From Mangifera indica (lineage: Eukaryota; Streptophyta; Magnoliopsida; Sapindales; Anacardiaceae): a stretch of 64,000 nt of DNA. The DNA lies in NCBI RefSeq assembly GCF_011075055.1, contig NC_058154.1, positions 9,989,620 to 10,053,619 of the forward strand, given 5' to 3'. The position numbers and the translations under genes are program-made. Of the stretch, positions 49,458 to 59,553 are shown piece after piece. Each line of letters begins with the position of its first letter. Within the stretch, counting starts at the first letter, position 1. The notes under the pieces are model-generated. The model had not been told where the DNA came from, made no database searches, and saw only the letters and a list, made by a program, of their open reading frames with translations.

Positions 49458-49944
49458 GAGGGTGTGCAAAATTATCTAAAAACCGAATCGAATCAGTTTC
49501 CAAATTAAATAAATAATAAAAATATTTTATGTAAAAATTTCATGACAAAAAAAAGTGTACTCTTGTCGCAAATTCATTTTCATTCCTCATTACTAATGCC
49601 ACTGATAGACAAAAAAAATAATTTATTACCAAAAAAAAAATAGTCTCTTTATAGTTCTATTTAATGAGATTTGCAGTAATCACATTAATATTCGCAAACC
49701 TAAGATTGTAATAGAAAATGCATACTCTGTTTAATATCTTATAATTGTAATATTAATTTAAAAATCGGTTCAAAACCAAGTAATTGAAAAAATAGGTTTG
49801 ATTATCCGATAAATTCGGTTCAATTATCAACTGGTTAATGTGTAAATTTATATTAGTTTTGGTTTGCATTCTTCACCAAACCAAAAATTTGGTTTTGTTT
49901 ATAAATCCGGTTAATCAGTTCGTTTACCCAAACTTGCACACCCC
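49458..49944. mobile_element. hAT-like MITE with GGGTGTGCAA ends
   Basis: The left end GAGGGTGTGCAAAATTA and the inverted right end GGGGGTGTGCAAGTTTGGG share GGGTGTGCAA. The interior is AT-rich with AACCGGTTAA-like words. It sits between two exons of the exchanger relic. The flanks are A-rich, so the duplication length cannot be fixed. Confidence 0.55.
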
Positions 49945-50231
49945 CAAAAAAAAGCATCAGCACTGCTTTAATAGAGGTCCACTGGGGGATTTCATGAGAA
50001 CCAGGATCACCATATCTATTTCCTCCATGCACTTCATTGAGCCAATTTTCTATGCTTTTGGTGAATTCACCAAAATCAATTTGATTATCATTAGATATAT
50101 TAAAATCTCTCAGTAATTTGTCAGCAGCATCATCCTCACCCATATTTATCTCATTGAACTTAAATCCTATAATCAGTGCTTCTGATTCCCTAGACTGAAA
50201 GTTTTGCATCTTTATTCTCATCAATCCGATT

Positions 50232-50583
50232 TAGAGACATTAATAGGATCAAATCGGTCCGAAACCCAACATAGAAAAGCCCGACCTGCTACTATAGTGG
50301 ACCAGATGCATGGACTGTTCAAGCCGGGTTGAACTGTTGATGATTTAAAAAAAAATTAAATTTAAAAGACAAAAGCGTAAAATTAAGGTTAATCTACCGG
50401 TTAGACCTATTATTGTGAAACCCAATCCAACTCTATGTATATAAGACTGAACCGTAAACCTCATTCTTTCGTTACATCAGTTCAGTGTATTGTTATTGTG
50501 CAGGCCTTAGATCTAATCCAGTGGGCTACACCGGCACCAACATACCCTATTAGAGCCTCTAATCCAATTATAAAAACTTGCCT
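50232..50583. mobile_element. unclassified ~350 bp insertion in the relic EF-hand exon
   Basis: Array member C reads continuously from the TTCTCATCAATCGAATC region to AAGAAGTCAGTGC. Here about 350 bp of unrelated sequence (rich in GGTCCGAAACCC and CCGGGTTGAAC words) separates those landmarks. Confidence 0.6.
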
Positions 50584-50836
50584 TAAGAAGTCAGTGCAGA
50601 TAAGAATATATTGTAAGTGGCAGGAATTATTAATTGGAAAAAAACATTTTTCTGATTCGATTTTAAGGTGAGAAAATGGGAGTTGGAAAATGCAAACAGC
50701 CCTTTACACTTTACGTTAAAATCTAAAAAGATCTTTGTATACTGAGTCATGCTATATTCATAATATATCACTATGCAATGAAACATTATTACATCACATA
50801 GTTTTATTGTTTTATAATTATAAAACATCTTCTTAA

Positions 50837-53800
50837 CTATGCCCACCCCAAGACGTAATCAAGAACATAGACCAGTGCCAAGGACAAAGGATACAGCATG
50901 TAAGCAAGTAAACAAGTCCAAAGGGGGAAAGTGGTACGGACACTGGCAAAGCCTCCCACCAGAATGCATACAACAGCAATTGCCAGCACTTCTGCTGAAA
51001 AATCCCAACTCAATCCTCTGATGTAGACGATAGCTAAGAAAACTGATAGATAAATCACATTATCCGTTGACACAGTTGTGTATAACTGCAGCAGAAAACA
51101 TCAGGAAAGCAAAATAATATAAGACCCTTTAATTACCTCAAGTTGCTTATGGAAAAATTGATAGAAATGAGTAACAAACCTCGATAAACGTTGATGAGGC
51201 TGTTCTCCTCCTCTTCTGGCTGGCATAAATGAACAATTGTACCACTACACTAAACTTAGTTGCCATAGGTAGTGCAATGAATGAAACGAAGAATGGAGGG
51301 ACACTTGTTGCATCGGAAAAGTTAGTGATAGTATCCACTAGAGGATGAGTGAATGCAGCAGCAAAAATGGTGCCAATAATCAACATTAGTACTGCTTTAA
51401 AGTAGATCGACTTAGGATTTTCAACATTGCAGGTTTGATTCTCCTGATTTGTCTCCGCGCCTTCTAGTAACCTGCCAGCAGCACCATCTTCAACAGAACT
51501 CAGCCCCTGATTTGAGGGCTGAAAGACCTACACGACATGAATGAAAGGGAAGTCAAGCATCAGTAAATACATAGAAAATTTGTTAAAAGCAGTATCCAGT
51601 AAAATAGAAGAAGGTTAAAGAAAGAAGGCCAAGTATATAGAAGATACCAAAACTATTATCTTTCCTTCTAAATATACCAATCAAGACATTAGCATTTAAC
51701 ACTAAGGCCAGAAACAATGCTGCTAAATCGGGTTTTAGAAGGAACAACTATTGATAAGGCAATGAAAGAAGAAAATGTCCTCCAGCTATCAACATGTTGA
51801 TGCCTTCATAGCTCATTTCTCCTAGATCAAGAATAACAGATTCTCAAGATTTGTCTTTACACCATGAAGAAAGCCTCATTTACATGGCCTTCTAAGATGA
51901 AATTCAATTGATTAATTAAATCTTTCTAACAAGTTATTACAAGAACCAAATAAAATATCCTCACAGAATTTTCACTATGTCAACCAAAAGGTTGGTGTGC
52001 CTCAATGTCACCAGTGCTTACATACGATGGACTCATGGAATTTGCCACAGGTATCAAAGAATTCACAGGACGCTATAATTGTTGCATAAAAGAATGGTTA
52101 CCTGATAAAGGCAATAAGCAATGAACATCAATACAGATACAATTAGAGCAATCAAAACAGCCAAGTTTCTTCCTGAAGTTGAATGGAGTATCTGTGGTAT
52201 TTGAACAACAATAAATGGGATGACAGATATAGCCATTATCCTTGCAGTATAGCAAGTCGAAATATCAGTACAAACACCGGTTTCTGCAATCAAAGAGAAT
52301 TTCTATTTTCAGTTTAGAAAATCTTCAATGGAATTTAATAAGAAATTTCCACACTTAAAAAGAAGCAGCAGGCATAGTTATATCAAGTCTGATTTCCCCA
52401 CGAGAATTGAAGCTAACACACCCTAAGCACCATGACCAACATTAACACTCCGAACCTATATATGGTAAGAGGGTTATAGAGCCATGTTGGACCTTGTCTC
52501 TTTCCTTGTAAAAATAACTATCACTTTCTTGTTGCTTTCAACCAATGTACATGAAGATATGGTCAATGTAATGTTTCAGTCCAAGATGTATCTATATAGG
52601 ATCTCTCTGCCTCATGAAGATTAAGTTAGTTTCAAGCAACTATGTATTCAATTTCTGTCACATCTATACAGATACAATTTAAATTCCAAATTCATTTTTG
52701 TTTTCTAGGTGGGTGTTCATCAGCGACTCCTCAAATCCTCACAAACAACTATAACACGCTGGTTATTTCTTAAATTTTATCTCTCTTTCCCCTCCCTACC
52801 CCATCCTTCTGTTCCACTTTGCAGCTACTGCATTGCAGGCTCATAGCTTCTACAGCATAAAGGGTTTCTATAATTTTAATAGAAAACCTTAGACTAGACC
52901 AAACTTTGAGACAGTTCTACAAATAAGAAATAGTAGAATACAAAGATACTACTGCCTTGGCATATTCCAAGTTAAAAGCCGGAGAACTGCTTAATCCAAA
53001 CTAGATTGGTTATTCAGTCCATCAGGGAAGACTAGTAAAGGACAATTCTGAGTAAAGTTGCATACCAGTTAAGCTAAATCCTTTTGTATTTTGACCATCT
53101 TCAGCAACTGAATGCTCAATGTCATGTTTTCCAACTATGATACAGGATCCCCATATTACTGTAAGAAGCATGACAGTTGATCCGGCTAGCAATCCTATTC
53201 CCACCAAGACCCGACTTTGAGCAGATTCCTTAGTTCCAGAAAGTCCAGACACTGTAAAAAACAAGAGAATTAATGAGATGCAATAAACACATAAATCACC
53301 AGGTAAAAATGCAATATTTAAGAAGGAATATTATTTAAAAGGATAACCATAATACTTGAGCTGGCTAGTAATCCCATTCCTACAAATATCTGACCTGAGA
53401 TATTTCCTTTTTTTCAGAAAGTCCAGAGGCTATAAAAATTTATGAGATTAATACTGCTAATCAAGGTTTGGGGTACGGTGGGAGAACTCCTTTTCTTTTT
53501 TTTTTTTTTTTTTGTAATTGAAAGAATGTTAACTAGGTAGTATAAAAACGGAAACGCCGAAACGCATTTTCTCAAAACAAAAGAAATGAAAACGTGGGAA
53601 AATATATAAATATTAAAAAGACAGTGGTTTTTTATAAATACAATTTTTTTATAAAAAAATACAGTATCCTGTATTTAAAAAAAATGCAACAATTACATAC
53701 TTGTTTCCACTTCTTCTAAGAAGTATTTACAAAGCTACATTAATATAAATAAAATCAAAACCAATTAACATTATAAAAAATATATTCAACTTTGAAATTG

Positions 53801-55159
53801 AAATTGAAAAGAAACATGACTATAAATCAATTAACTGCTTAAAATTAAATAAATAAAATTATAAACCAAAGAAGTAGTACAAAAACTGCTTAAAGTGTTT
53901 TCCCTATCCAGTAAAGTAAGTTCAACAATAAATCAATCACTTATCAAAAAGCTCCCCTGTATTATTCCTCAAAACTACTTCAAGCCTTTTGGCCAATGTC
54001 ACGCAATAAAAAACTTTTCAACAACTACTCACTTCAACTATTACATGTCTTGAGCAAACAAAGTGCAGAATAAAAGGACAAAATGCAGTCGTCTGATGTT
54101 TGAGGCTCAAAGTCACAAAATGCAGAATAAACAAAGGCTTCTAAAGCACAACACAAATTCACAACTTTGAAAATCCAAATCCCATAAACAAGCCAAGAGT
54201 AACAACTCAACAACTCATCAGATCACAAAGATATAAACTTTGAAGCATAGCCACTAAGCAATTCTGCAATTGAGGTCTGTCACACTACACTAGAGCTGCT
54301 CAGCAAAATTTTGAATCGACAAGACAGAAAATGAAATACTAATCTAAATTAATGGCTATATTAGCTAGGAACTCAATAAATGTTCTTGGTTGAAATTAAG
54401 CAGATGGAGACGACTGTTCTGAATTAATGGCGAACTAGATTAAGTGCACTGATGAAGATGGCTGTTCTAGACTTCGCCGAGATTTCGCGACGCCGGAGAC
54501 GGAGAGGATTCGTGACGACAACGGAGAGGAGATGGTTAGGTTTATGGTACTGTGAAATTGCAATGTCAAGGGGAACGAATTCTATTCCTTTTTTAGCCCA
54601 GGACGCGTTTCTGTTGTAGAAACGCCTTTCATATTTTTATAAATAACCGAAACGGACGCGAAACGCTCGAAACCAAAACGTTTCTTCGTGCCATGCAGTG
54701 CGTTCTTCCTAGCTGATGACTATGAAACTCACAACAGATGATAAACAGATAACAAGGTTTAAAAAATGTAACCCTTAATCACAAAATCCAAACAAGTTGG
54801 TCCAGACTCAAGCAAGAGTTCTTACCCAGAATAAGTATGGCGCTGGGAAGCGCATCCAGCTTGGGAAGAGCAATTTTTCCAAAACAACCAGGACCAAGAA
54901 CCTTCAACATCTCACTCCCGTCAAAAATACACTTGCATGCCACGAAAGTCAGGTATCCATAAACGCTGATCAAAATCAGGTTCCCCAATGCAGTTGTGGA
55001 GCAGGGCATGAAGCGGTACGCCTGTTTGCAGAGAAGCGCCTCCTCAAGGTATAGGGAATCACGGCTAGGGCTGACCCCACTGACGGTGGCGACGGTGATG
55101 GCCCAGAGAAGAGAGAACGACATGAAGAAGAACGAGAGGTGACACCCGTAAATGGCCAT
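50837..55159 (-). CDS. NCL: NCL-like Na+/Ca2+ exchanger-type protein lacking EF-hands (array member B)
   Basis: The family (AtNCL) consists of tonoplast or endomembrane Na+/Ca2+ exchanger-like proteins with two alpha-repeat membrane blocks and central EF-hands, about 585 aa in Arabidopsis. Exons 55159-54826, 53251-53066, 52283-52102, 51527-51180 and 51085-50837 join in frame to 432 aa. Residues 1-28 look like a signal or membrane segment. STTALGNL (54-61), LGPG and DALPSAILILVSGLSG mark alpha-repeat 1; HPLVDTITNF and ALPMATKFSVVV mark alpha-repeat 2. Exon 4 lacks both EF-hands, keeping only a scar (DGAAGRLLE...ETNQENQ). Three normally acidic positions are replaced: S106, H295 and V328. The frame is intact, but ion exchange is doubtful. 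It could be a decaying gene or a repurposed protein. Confidence 0.82.
53350..53440 (-). pseudogene. relic of a duplicated exon 2 in intron 1 of exchanger B
   Basis: GGCTAGTAATCCCATTCCTA ... TTTTTTTCAGAAAGTCCAGAGGCT resembles the 5' half of exon 2 (GCTAGCAATCCTATTCCCAC ... CCAGAAAGTCCAGACACT) with small deletions. Confidence 0.6.
53460..54700. mobile_element. candidate insertion in exchanger B intron 1 with GAAACG-rich ends
   Basis: Clusters of GAAACG/CGTTTC occur near both ends: AACGGAAACGCCGAAACGC at 53549, and CCGAAACGGACGCGAAACGC near 54647. A GC-rich block with GCCGGAGACGGAGAGG lies at 54465-54540. Subterminal motif clusters of this sort are typical of hAT or CACTA elements. No ends or target duplication resolved, no transposase. 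Confidence 0.4.
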
Positions 55160-55794
55160 TTGTAGCTGCTTTTCGTGTTGATATTTAATTAGCAAAGTTG
55201 CAAATCTATGGAAGTAATATAACGACAAAAAAGGAAATGTTAAGAGTATGGTGTGAGGAGAAAGGAGATCGGTGTCAGTCTTCCTTGTCGGTGGTTTCTT
55301 GCTTTGTGATTTGGCTTACAGACACTGTGTTCAGGGAGTATGACACCCTTAAAACAACAGGAGAGCTCGAAACAGTGTAAAGCAGATCAATGATCCAACT
55401 GGGGGTTACCAGCCCGTGTGCAGAATCAATCAAAAGTTGGACCGAAGCTAGCTTTCGGGGCCCCGCATGGACCCAACTTTAGATTCCCAGTTTTGATACC
55501 CTGCGGGGGTCACTGTATCATGTCATGCTTGACGATTTAATAATTTCCTTTTACTCCTATGGTTTTTAGGAGAATGCAAAGGTTTTACAACTTTTATTTT
55601 TTTCATAAAATTAAAATTTTCATTTTTAAGATTTGAAGTTAAATGCGTATTGTTCTTCAATTTTTAATTTCCATAAATAAGAAAAATATACTATCAATTG
55701 GTTGTTTCACTTAATCGAGTTAGTTTAGATTAAAAAAATAACATCATTTTATATTAGAAAAACAGTGTTAATTACTTTAAAAAATTTAGAATTT

Positions 55795-55828
55795 GATCAA
55801 ACTTTGGGTGAGAGTAAATCTTTTGGCC
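55795..55828. repeat. isolated end of the GGCCAAAGGA MULE-type family
   Basis: AAACTTTGGGTGAGAGTAAATC then TTTTGGCC matches the right terminus; no left partner was found upstream. Confidence 0.45.
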
Positions 55829-56871
55829 TTTCATTTTACCTTAAAAAGAGTCTTCTTTTCACTAAGAAAATTAATTAATTTAAAATATCATATTTTGGAG
55901 ATATTACTAAAACACCTAAATTTTGATGAAATTATGTCTACAAATAAATTATATAAATTTATTAATAGAAATTGAGATAAAAACTTGTGATTGGATAATA
56001 TAAATATTTTCTTTTTATATCACTTTAAAATTACTCAATCAAATATTAAATGAATTTATAAAATTTGTTTGTATATATAATACAAAAGATTGCTGTCATT
56101 TAACAAAGCACTAAAATCTTTTTATTGGGGGTAAGTGTACTTTTAAATTAAATGGGGGCCGTAAGTGTTCAAAATTTTACGTACATCAAGTCACCACTAG
56201 GTTGCGGTCATTCATCATCTTAACGATTCCACGTACATCTACTTACGTAACTAGGCTGCTGGAGATAGGAGAGTCTTCCAATGGTGGGTCAGGACTCAGG
56301 GCTTTCACATGTAAAGCGCCGTCTCTGATGCCGGAACTTTTGTTTTCCTCCTGCAACTTTTTTTTTTTTTTTTTACATGCTTTTAAAAAAAAAAACAAAC
56401 CAGATTTGGTGGGTCAAGGGCTCTGGGCTGTCACTGGTCTGAATAATTTTTTATTTTCAAAAATAAAATATTATTATAAAAATAAAATATTATCATTAGG
56501 TTTAAAATTAATATTTATAAATACTTATTATATTTAATTAAAAATAATATTATTTAAGTACTTATATTACTGTTACCAAATTATAAATTAATTACTCAAA
56601 TTATTTTTTAAAATAGTAATCTTATTGTTTATATTTTTAAATACTTTTTACATTATTTATTATTTTTATTAAAAATAAAAATATTTTTTTATAAAAATTT
56701 AATAAAAAATATTAAAATTATAACATAATTAAGATTATAAACTTTTAATACATAAATAGATAAGTTATTTAAATTATACTAAATCAATTAGTATAAATAG
56801 GTATACAAAAGAAAGTAGTTAGGAAAGATACTGCTCTACCAAAGGAAGTAGTTAAAAAGAATTTTGTAAGA

Positions 56872-56992
56872 TAAGTTGATGTGTTATCATGTAATTGAGT
56901 ATTATTTTATCTTTTATTTAAAATCATCTAATCACATAAAAACACATTATTTGTACCTAAATTGTATATTAAAAATGTGAACATATAGCTTT
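56872..56992. repeat. palindromic AT-rich MITE copy
   Basis: GATGTGTTATCATGTAATTG ... ATCATCTAATCACATAAAAA; another left arm (GATATGTTATCATATAATTG) recurs after the (TA)n tract at 57087. Confidence 0.5.
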
Positions 56993-56996
56993 TTTT

Positions 56997-57005
<9 letters not shown>

Positions 57006-57057
<52 letters not shown>
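57006..57057. repeat. long (TA)n microsatellite
   Basis: About 25 TA units preceded by TGTGTGTG. Confidence 0.95.
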
Positions 57058-57060
<3 letters not shown>

Positions 57061-57214
57061 AAAAAAACAAGGTTGTTAAATAAGTTGATATGTTATCATA
57101 TAATTGGATATTATTTTATCTTTCTTCATTACCTATTAATAGTTGTTCCTTTTAAAACCCTTTTTAACAGCATTGTTTCTGACCTTAGTGTTAAATGCTA
57201 GCATGCATATAATT

Positions 57215-57700
57215 TGATTCAAACTGTGAAGTTGAATCAAATTATTAAAAAAACTACAATTACATTTGGTTTGATTGATAATTTTTTTAAAAACAATTTT
57301 TAATTTCGATTTCGATTTTAGTGATTTTCAAATTGAACTAAATCGTAAACCATATTTTTTAAAATATATATATATATATATTTGAGAAAAGTTTTTAATA
57401 AACAATTAGGTGTTGAATTTGTTTTTTACATATCTATTTTATCATTTTTTTACATATATATTGTATATATGTTTCATATTTATTTTATATATTTTTATTT
57501 TGTCATAACAAATTATAATTCAATTAATTTTATTAAATAATATATATTTAAAAGTGAATAATTTTAATAAATTTAAATCGTAATTCAAATTATATTCTTT
57601 CAATTTGATTGAACCCTAAATAGTTTGGTTTTCAAATTTTTTTCAGTTTAGTTTGAAAAAACTTTCTAATCACAACAAACCCAATCATACACACCCAAGT
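57215..57700. repeat. dispersed ~500 bp repeat, copy 2
   Basis: Partner of 17320-17875. An extra (TA) tract at 57367-57382 distinguishes it. Confidence 0.55.
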
Positions 57701-58189
57701 TTGGTATCTTCTATGTTACTAAGTACTTAGGTAGCAAGATCTTTCCTCTTCCTTCAAGCTTTTTTGTATTTTACCAGTTACTGGTCTTAACAAAATTTTG
57801 TACTTCATTCATTTTTCTTCCAACCTAACATTTATTTAAAAAAATTAAAAAATTAAAATTTTGTCACATTTTTTCTTCCAACCTAACAGTTGCTACTTAT
57901 TATGAATTATAATTCTAATTCCTCAATGAGAAGATAACCTATCTCTAGTGTCAATTATCCAAGTTCAAAGAATACACGTACTAAATTAATACGTACCTTT
58001 CAATAATTTACATGAACCTACAATCATGTGCAACAATGGCCCCAAAACTTTATCACAAACATGAAATAACTATTAGTAATTTGGTATTCAAAAGTTTGGA
58101 ATATAACTATTTCTTAGTAGGCTGGTGAATTTAGTTGTATTTAAATAGCTTATTTATATTTATATATTTTTAATATTTATATATATAAA

Positions 58190-58385
58190 TTAGATACATA
58201 AGTACATTATATACAATATATATTATATTTACATATTTTTAATACACAAATTAAATACATAAAAAATATATCATTATATAATTAGTTATTATTTTATTTT
58301 TAATTCAAAATTATTTAATCATATGATGATATATTGTCTATACATATAAATTATATATAAAAAAATTTACTTATAATTTTATTGT
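58190..58385. repeat. palindromic AT-rich MITE copy
   Basis: Core ATTATTTTATTTTTAATTCA with outer arms extended by extra AT repeats. Confidence 0.5.
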
Positions 58386-58595
58386 ATATTTATATAGAAC
58401 TTAATCTAATCTGGAAAATCTTGTTATATAGATTATTTTCTAATCGTCTTTTATAAAAATTCTAGATAATTTTGCCGTGATTTTAAAGTCGTTGGTAGAA
58501 GGCACCCACGTAATCCATTATTTCATCTAAATCTTGCAAAGCCCACCACTTTCCGTAGCAAATTACTTTTTTTTTTTTAATTGTGATCTTATTGT

Positions 58596-58620
58596 TTATA
58601 TATATATATATATATATATA
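58596..58620. repeat. (TA)n microsatellite
   Basis: About 12 TA units. Confidence 0.85.
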
Positions 58621-59553
58621 TTTTATATAATTTATTATTTTAATTAAAAATGAAAATATTTTTCTCATAAAAATTTAATAAAAAATATTGAAATTATAAT
58701 AAAATTAAAATTATATTTTAATACATAGTTAGATAAGAGGTTTAAATTATAATAAAATTACGTGTATAAATAAATATATAAATAAAATGATTTTGATTAC
58801 GTGGTTTTAATAATCGGACCATAAACCGGTGGCTTCTGGTGCAAAATTTCTGAAAAATTTTTTCAGCGCACGAAACCCAGGTTACCCGGCAACCCTAAAC
58901 AACTAAACCCATTCACATTCTTCAGAAAATTGAAGAACGATACGCATTGGGTTTTATTTCAGAAATTAAATTCAAATAAGAGTTTGGCGCTTACCAAAAA
59001 AAAAAAAATTAAGAGATTGATGTGAGGAGAAGGGAGACCTAGTTTCACACCACAGCTGGCCTTGGCCCTGCTCTCTCTTCAAATAAAACAACTTGAGTCA
59101 GGTTTGGGGTTAGATGCACTGCATTTTGTTTACCAAATGAAATTACCCTAAAATTCAATGCAAATGCAATTTCTGGATCACCAGCTGTACCCAGCACCTT
59201 CCGATTTCGAACGTTTCATCACAGATTTTTTTTTTTTTAAGGCTTCCAAGACGAGACTTTGTGCGATATGAACGTTGAATAAAGAAAATGGTGAGGACTT
59301 ATACGGCTCCGCTCCAGTTCAGCTGATGAAGATTTTGCTGGAGTCACTACGCCCCGGTCCGTGCGATTAATCACCGATTTAATTTTTTTTTTTACTCCTA
59401 TTATTTTAGGTGAATTATAAGGTTTTACAATTTTCATTTTTTCATAAAATTAAAACGGCGTCGTTCGATTAAGAAAATAGCTTCATCGTAAAAAATACAT
59501 ACTTGCATTAAAATCTAAAACGATATTTTCACAGATGTAATACATCTTCTTAA

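Larger units (their letters stand above)
48643..50665 (-). pseudogene. NCL: NCL-like Na+/Ca2+ exchanger relic, 5'-truncated (array member A)
   Basis: Minus-strand remnants in gene order. An EF-hand exon lies at about 50224-49975 (ALIIGFKFNEINMGEDDAAD... NDNQIDFGEFTKSIENWLNE). A second alpha-repeat exon lies at about 49245-49050 (FADPLVDAVDNF and ALPLATNSSEAVSG). The C-terminal exon is heavily decayed at 48870-48643. The ~80 bp 50584-50665 matches intron sequence of array member C. All 5' exons are missing. Frameshifts break the alpha-repeat exon after DNF and before ALPLA. Two insertions interrupt it (49262-49945 and about 50232-50583). It is notable for keeping the canonical ATNSSE motif that members B and C have lost. 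Confidence 0.85.
55160..59553. other. spacer between exchanger copies B and C
   Basis: 55160-55540 is probable promoter and leader of copy B. The rest is AT-rich with MITEs, a dispersed repeat and microsatellites. 58830-59360 is less AT-rich and looks like promoter or leader sequence, but I found no coding exon there. Confidence 0.5.

Noticed and set aside
49853..50224. Stand-alone small EF-hand protein gene
   Set aside because: The EF-hand part is one exon of exchanger relic A, and the remainder of the frame reads into an inserted MITE.
54797..55054. Plus-strand 85-codon frame
   Set aside because: Antisense of exchanger B exon 1.
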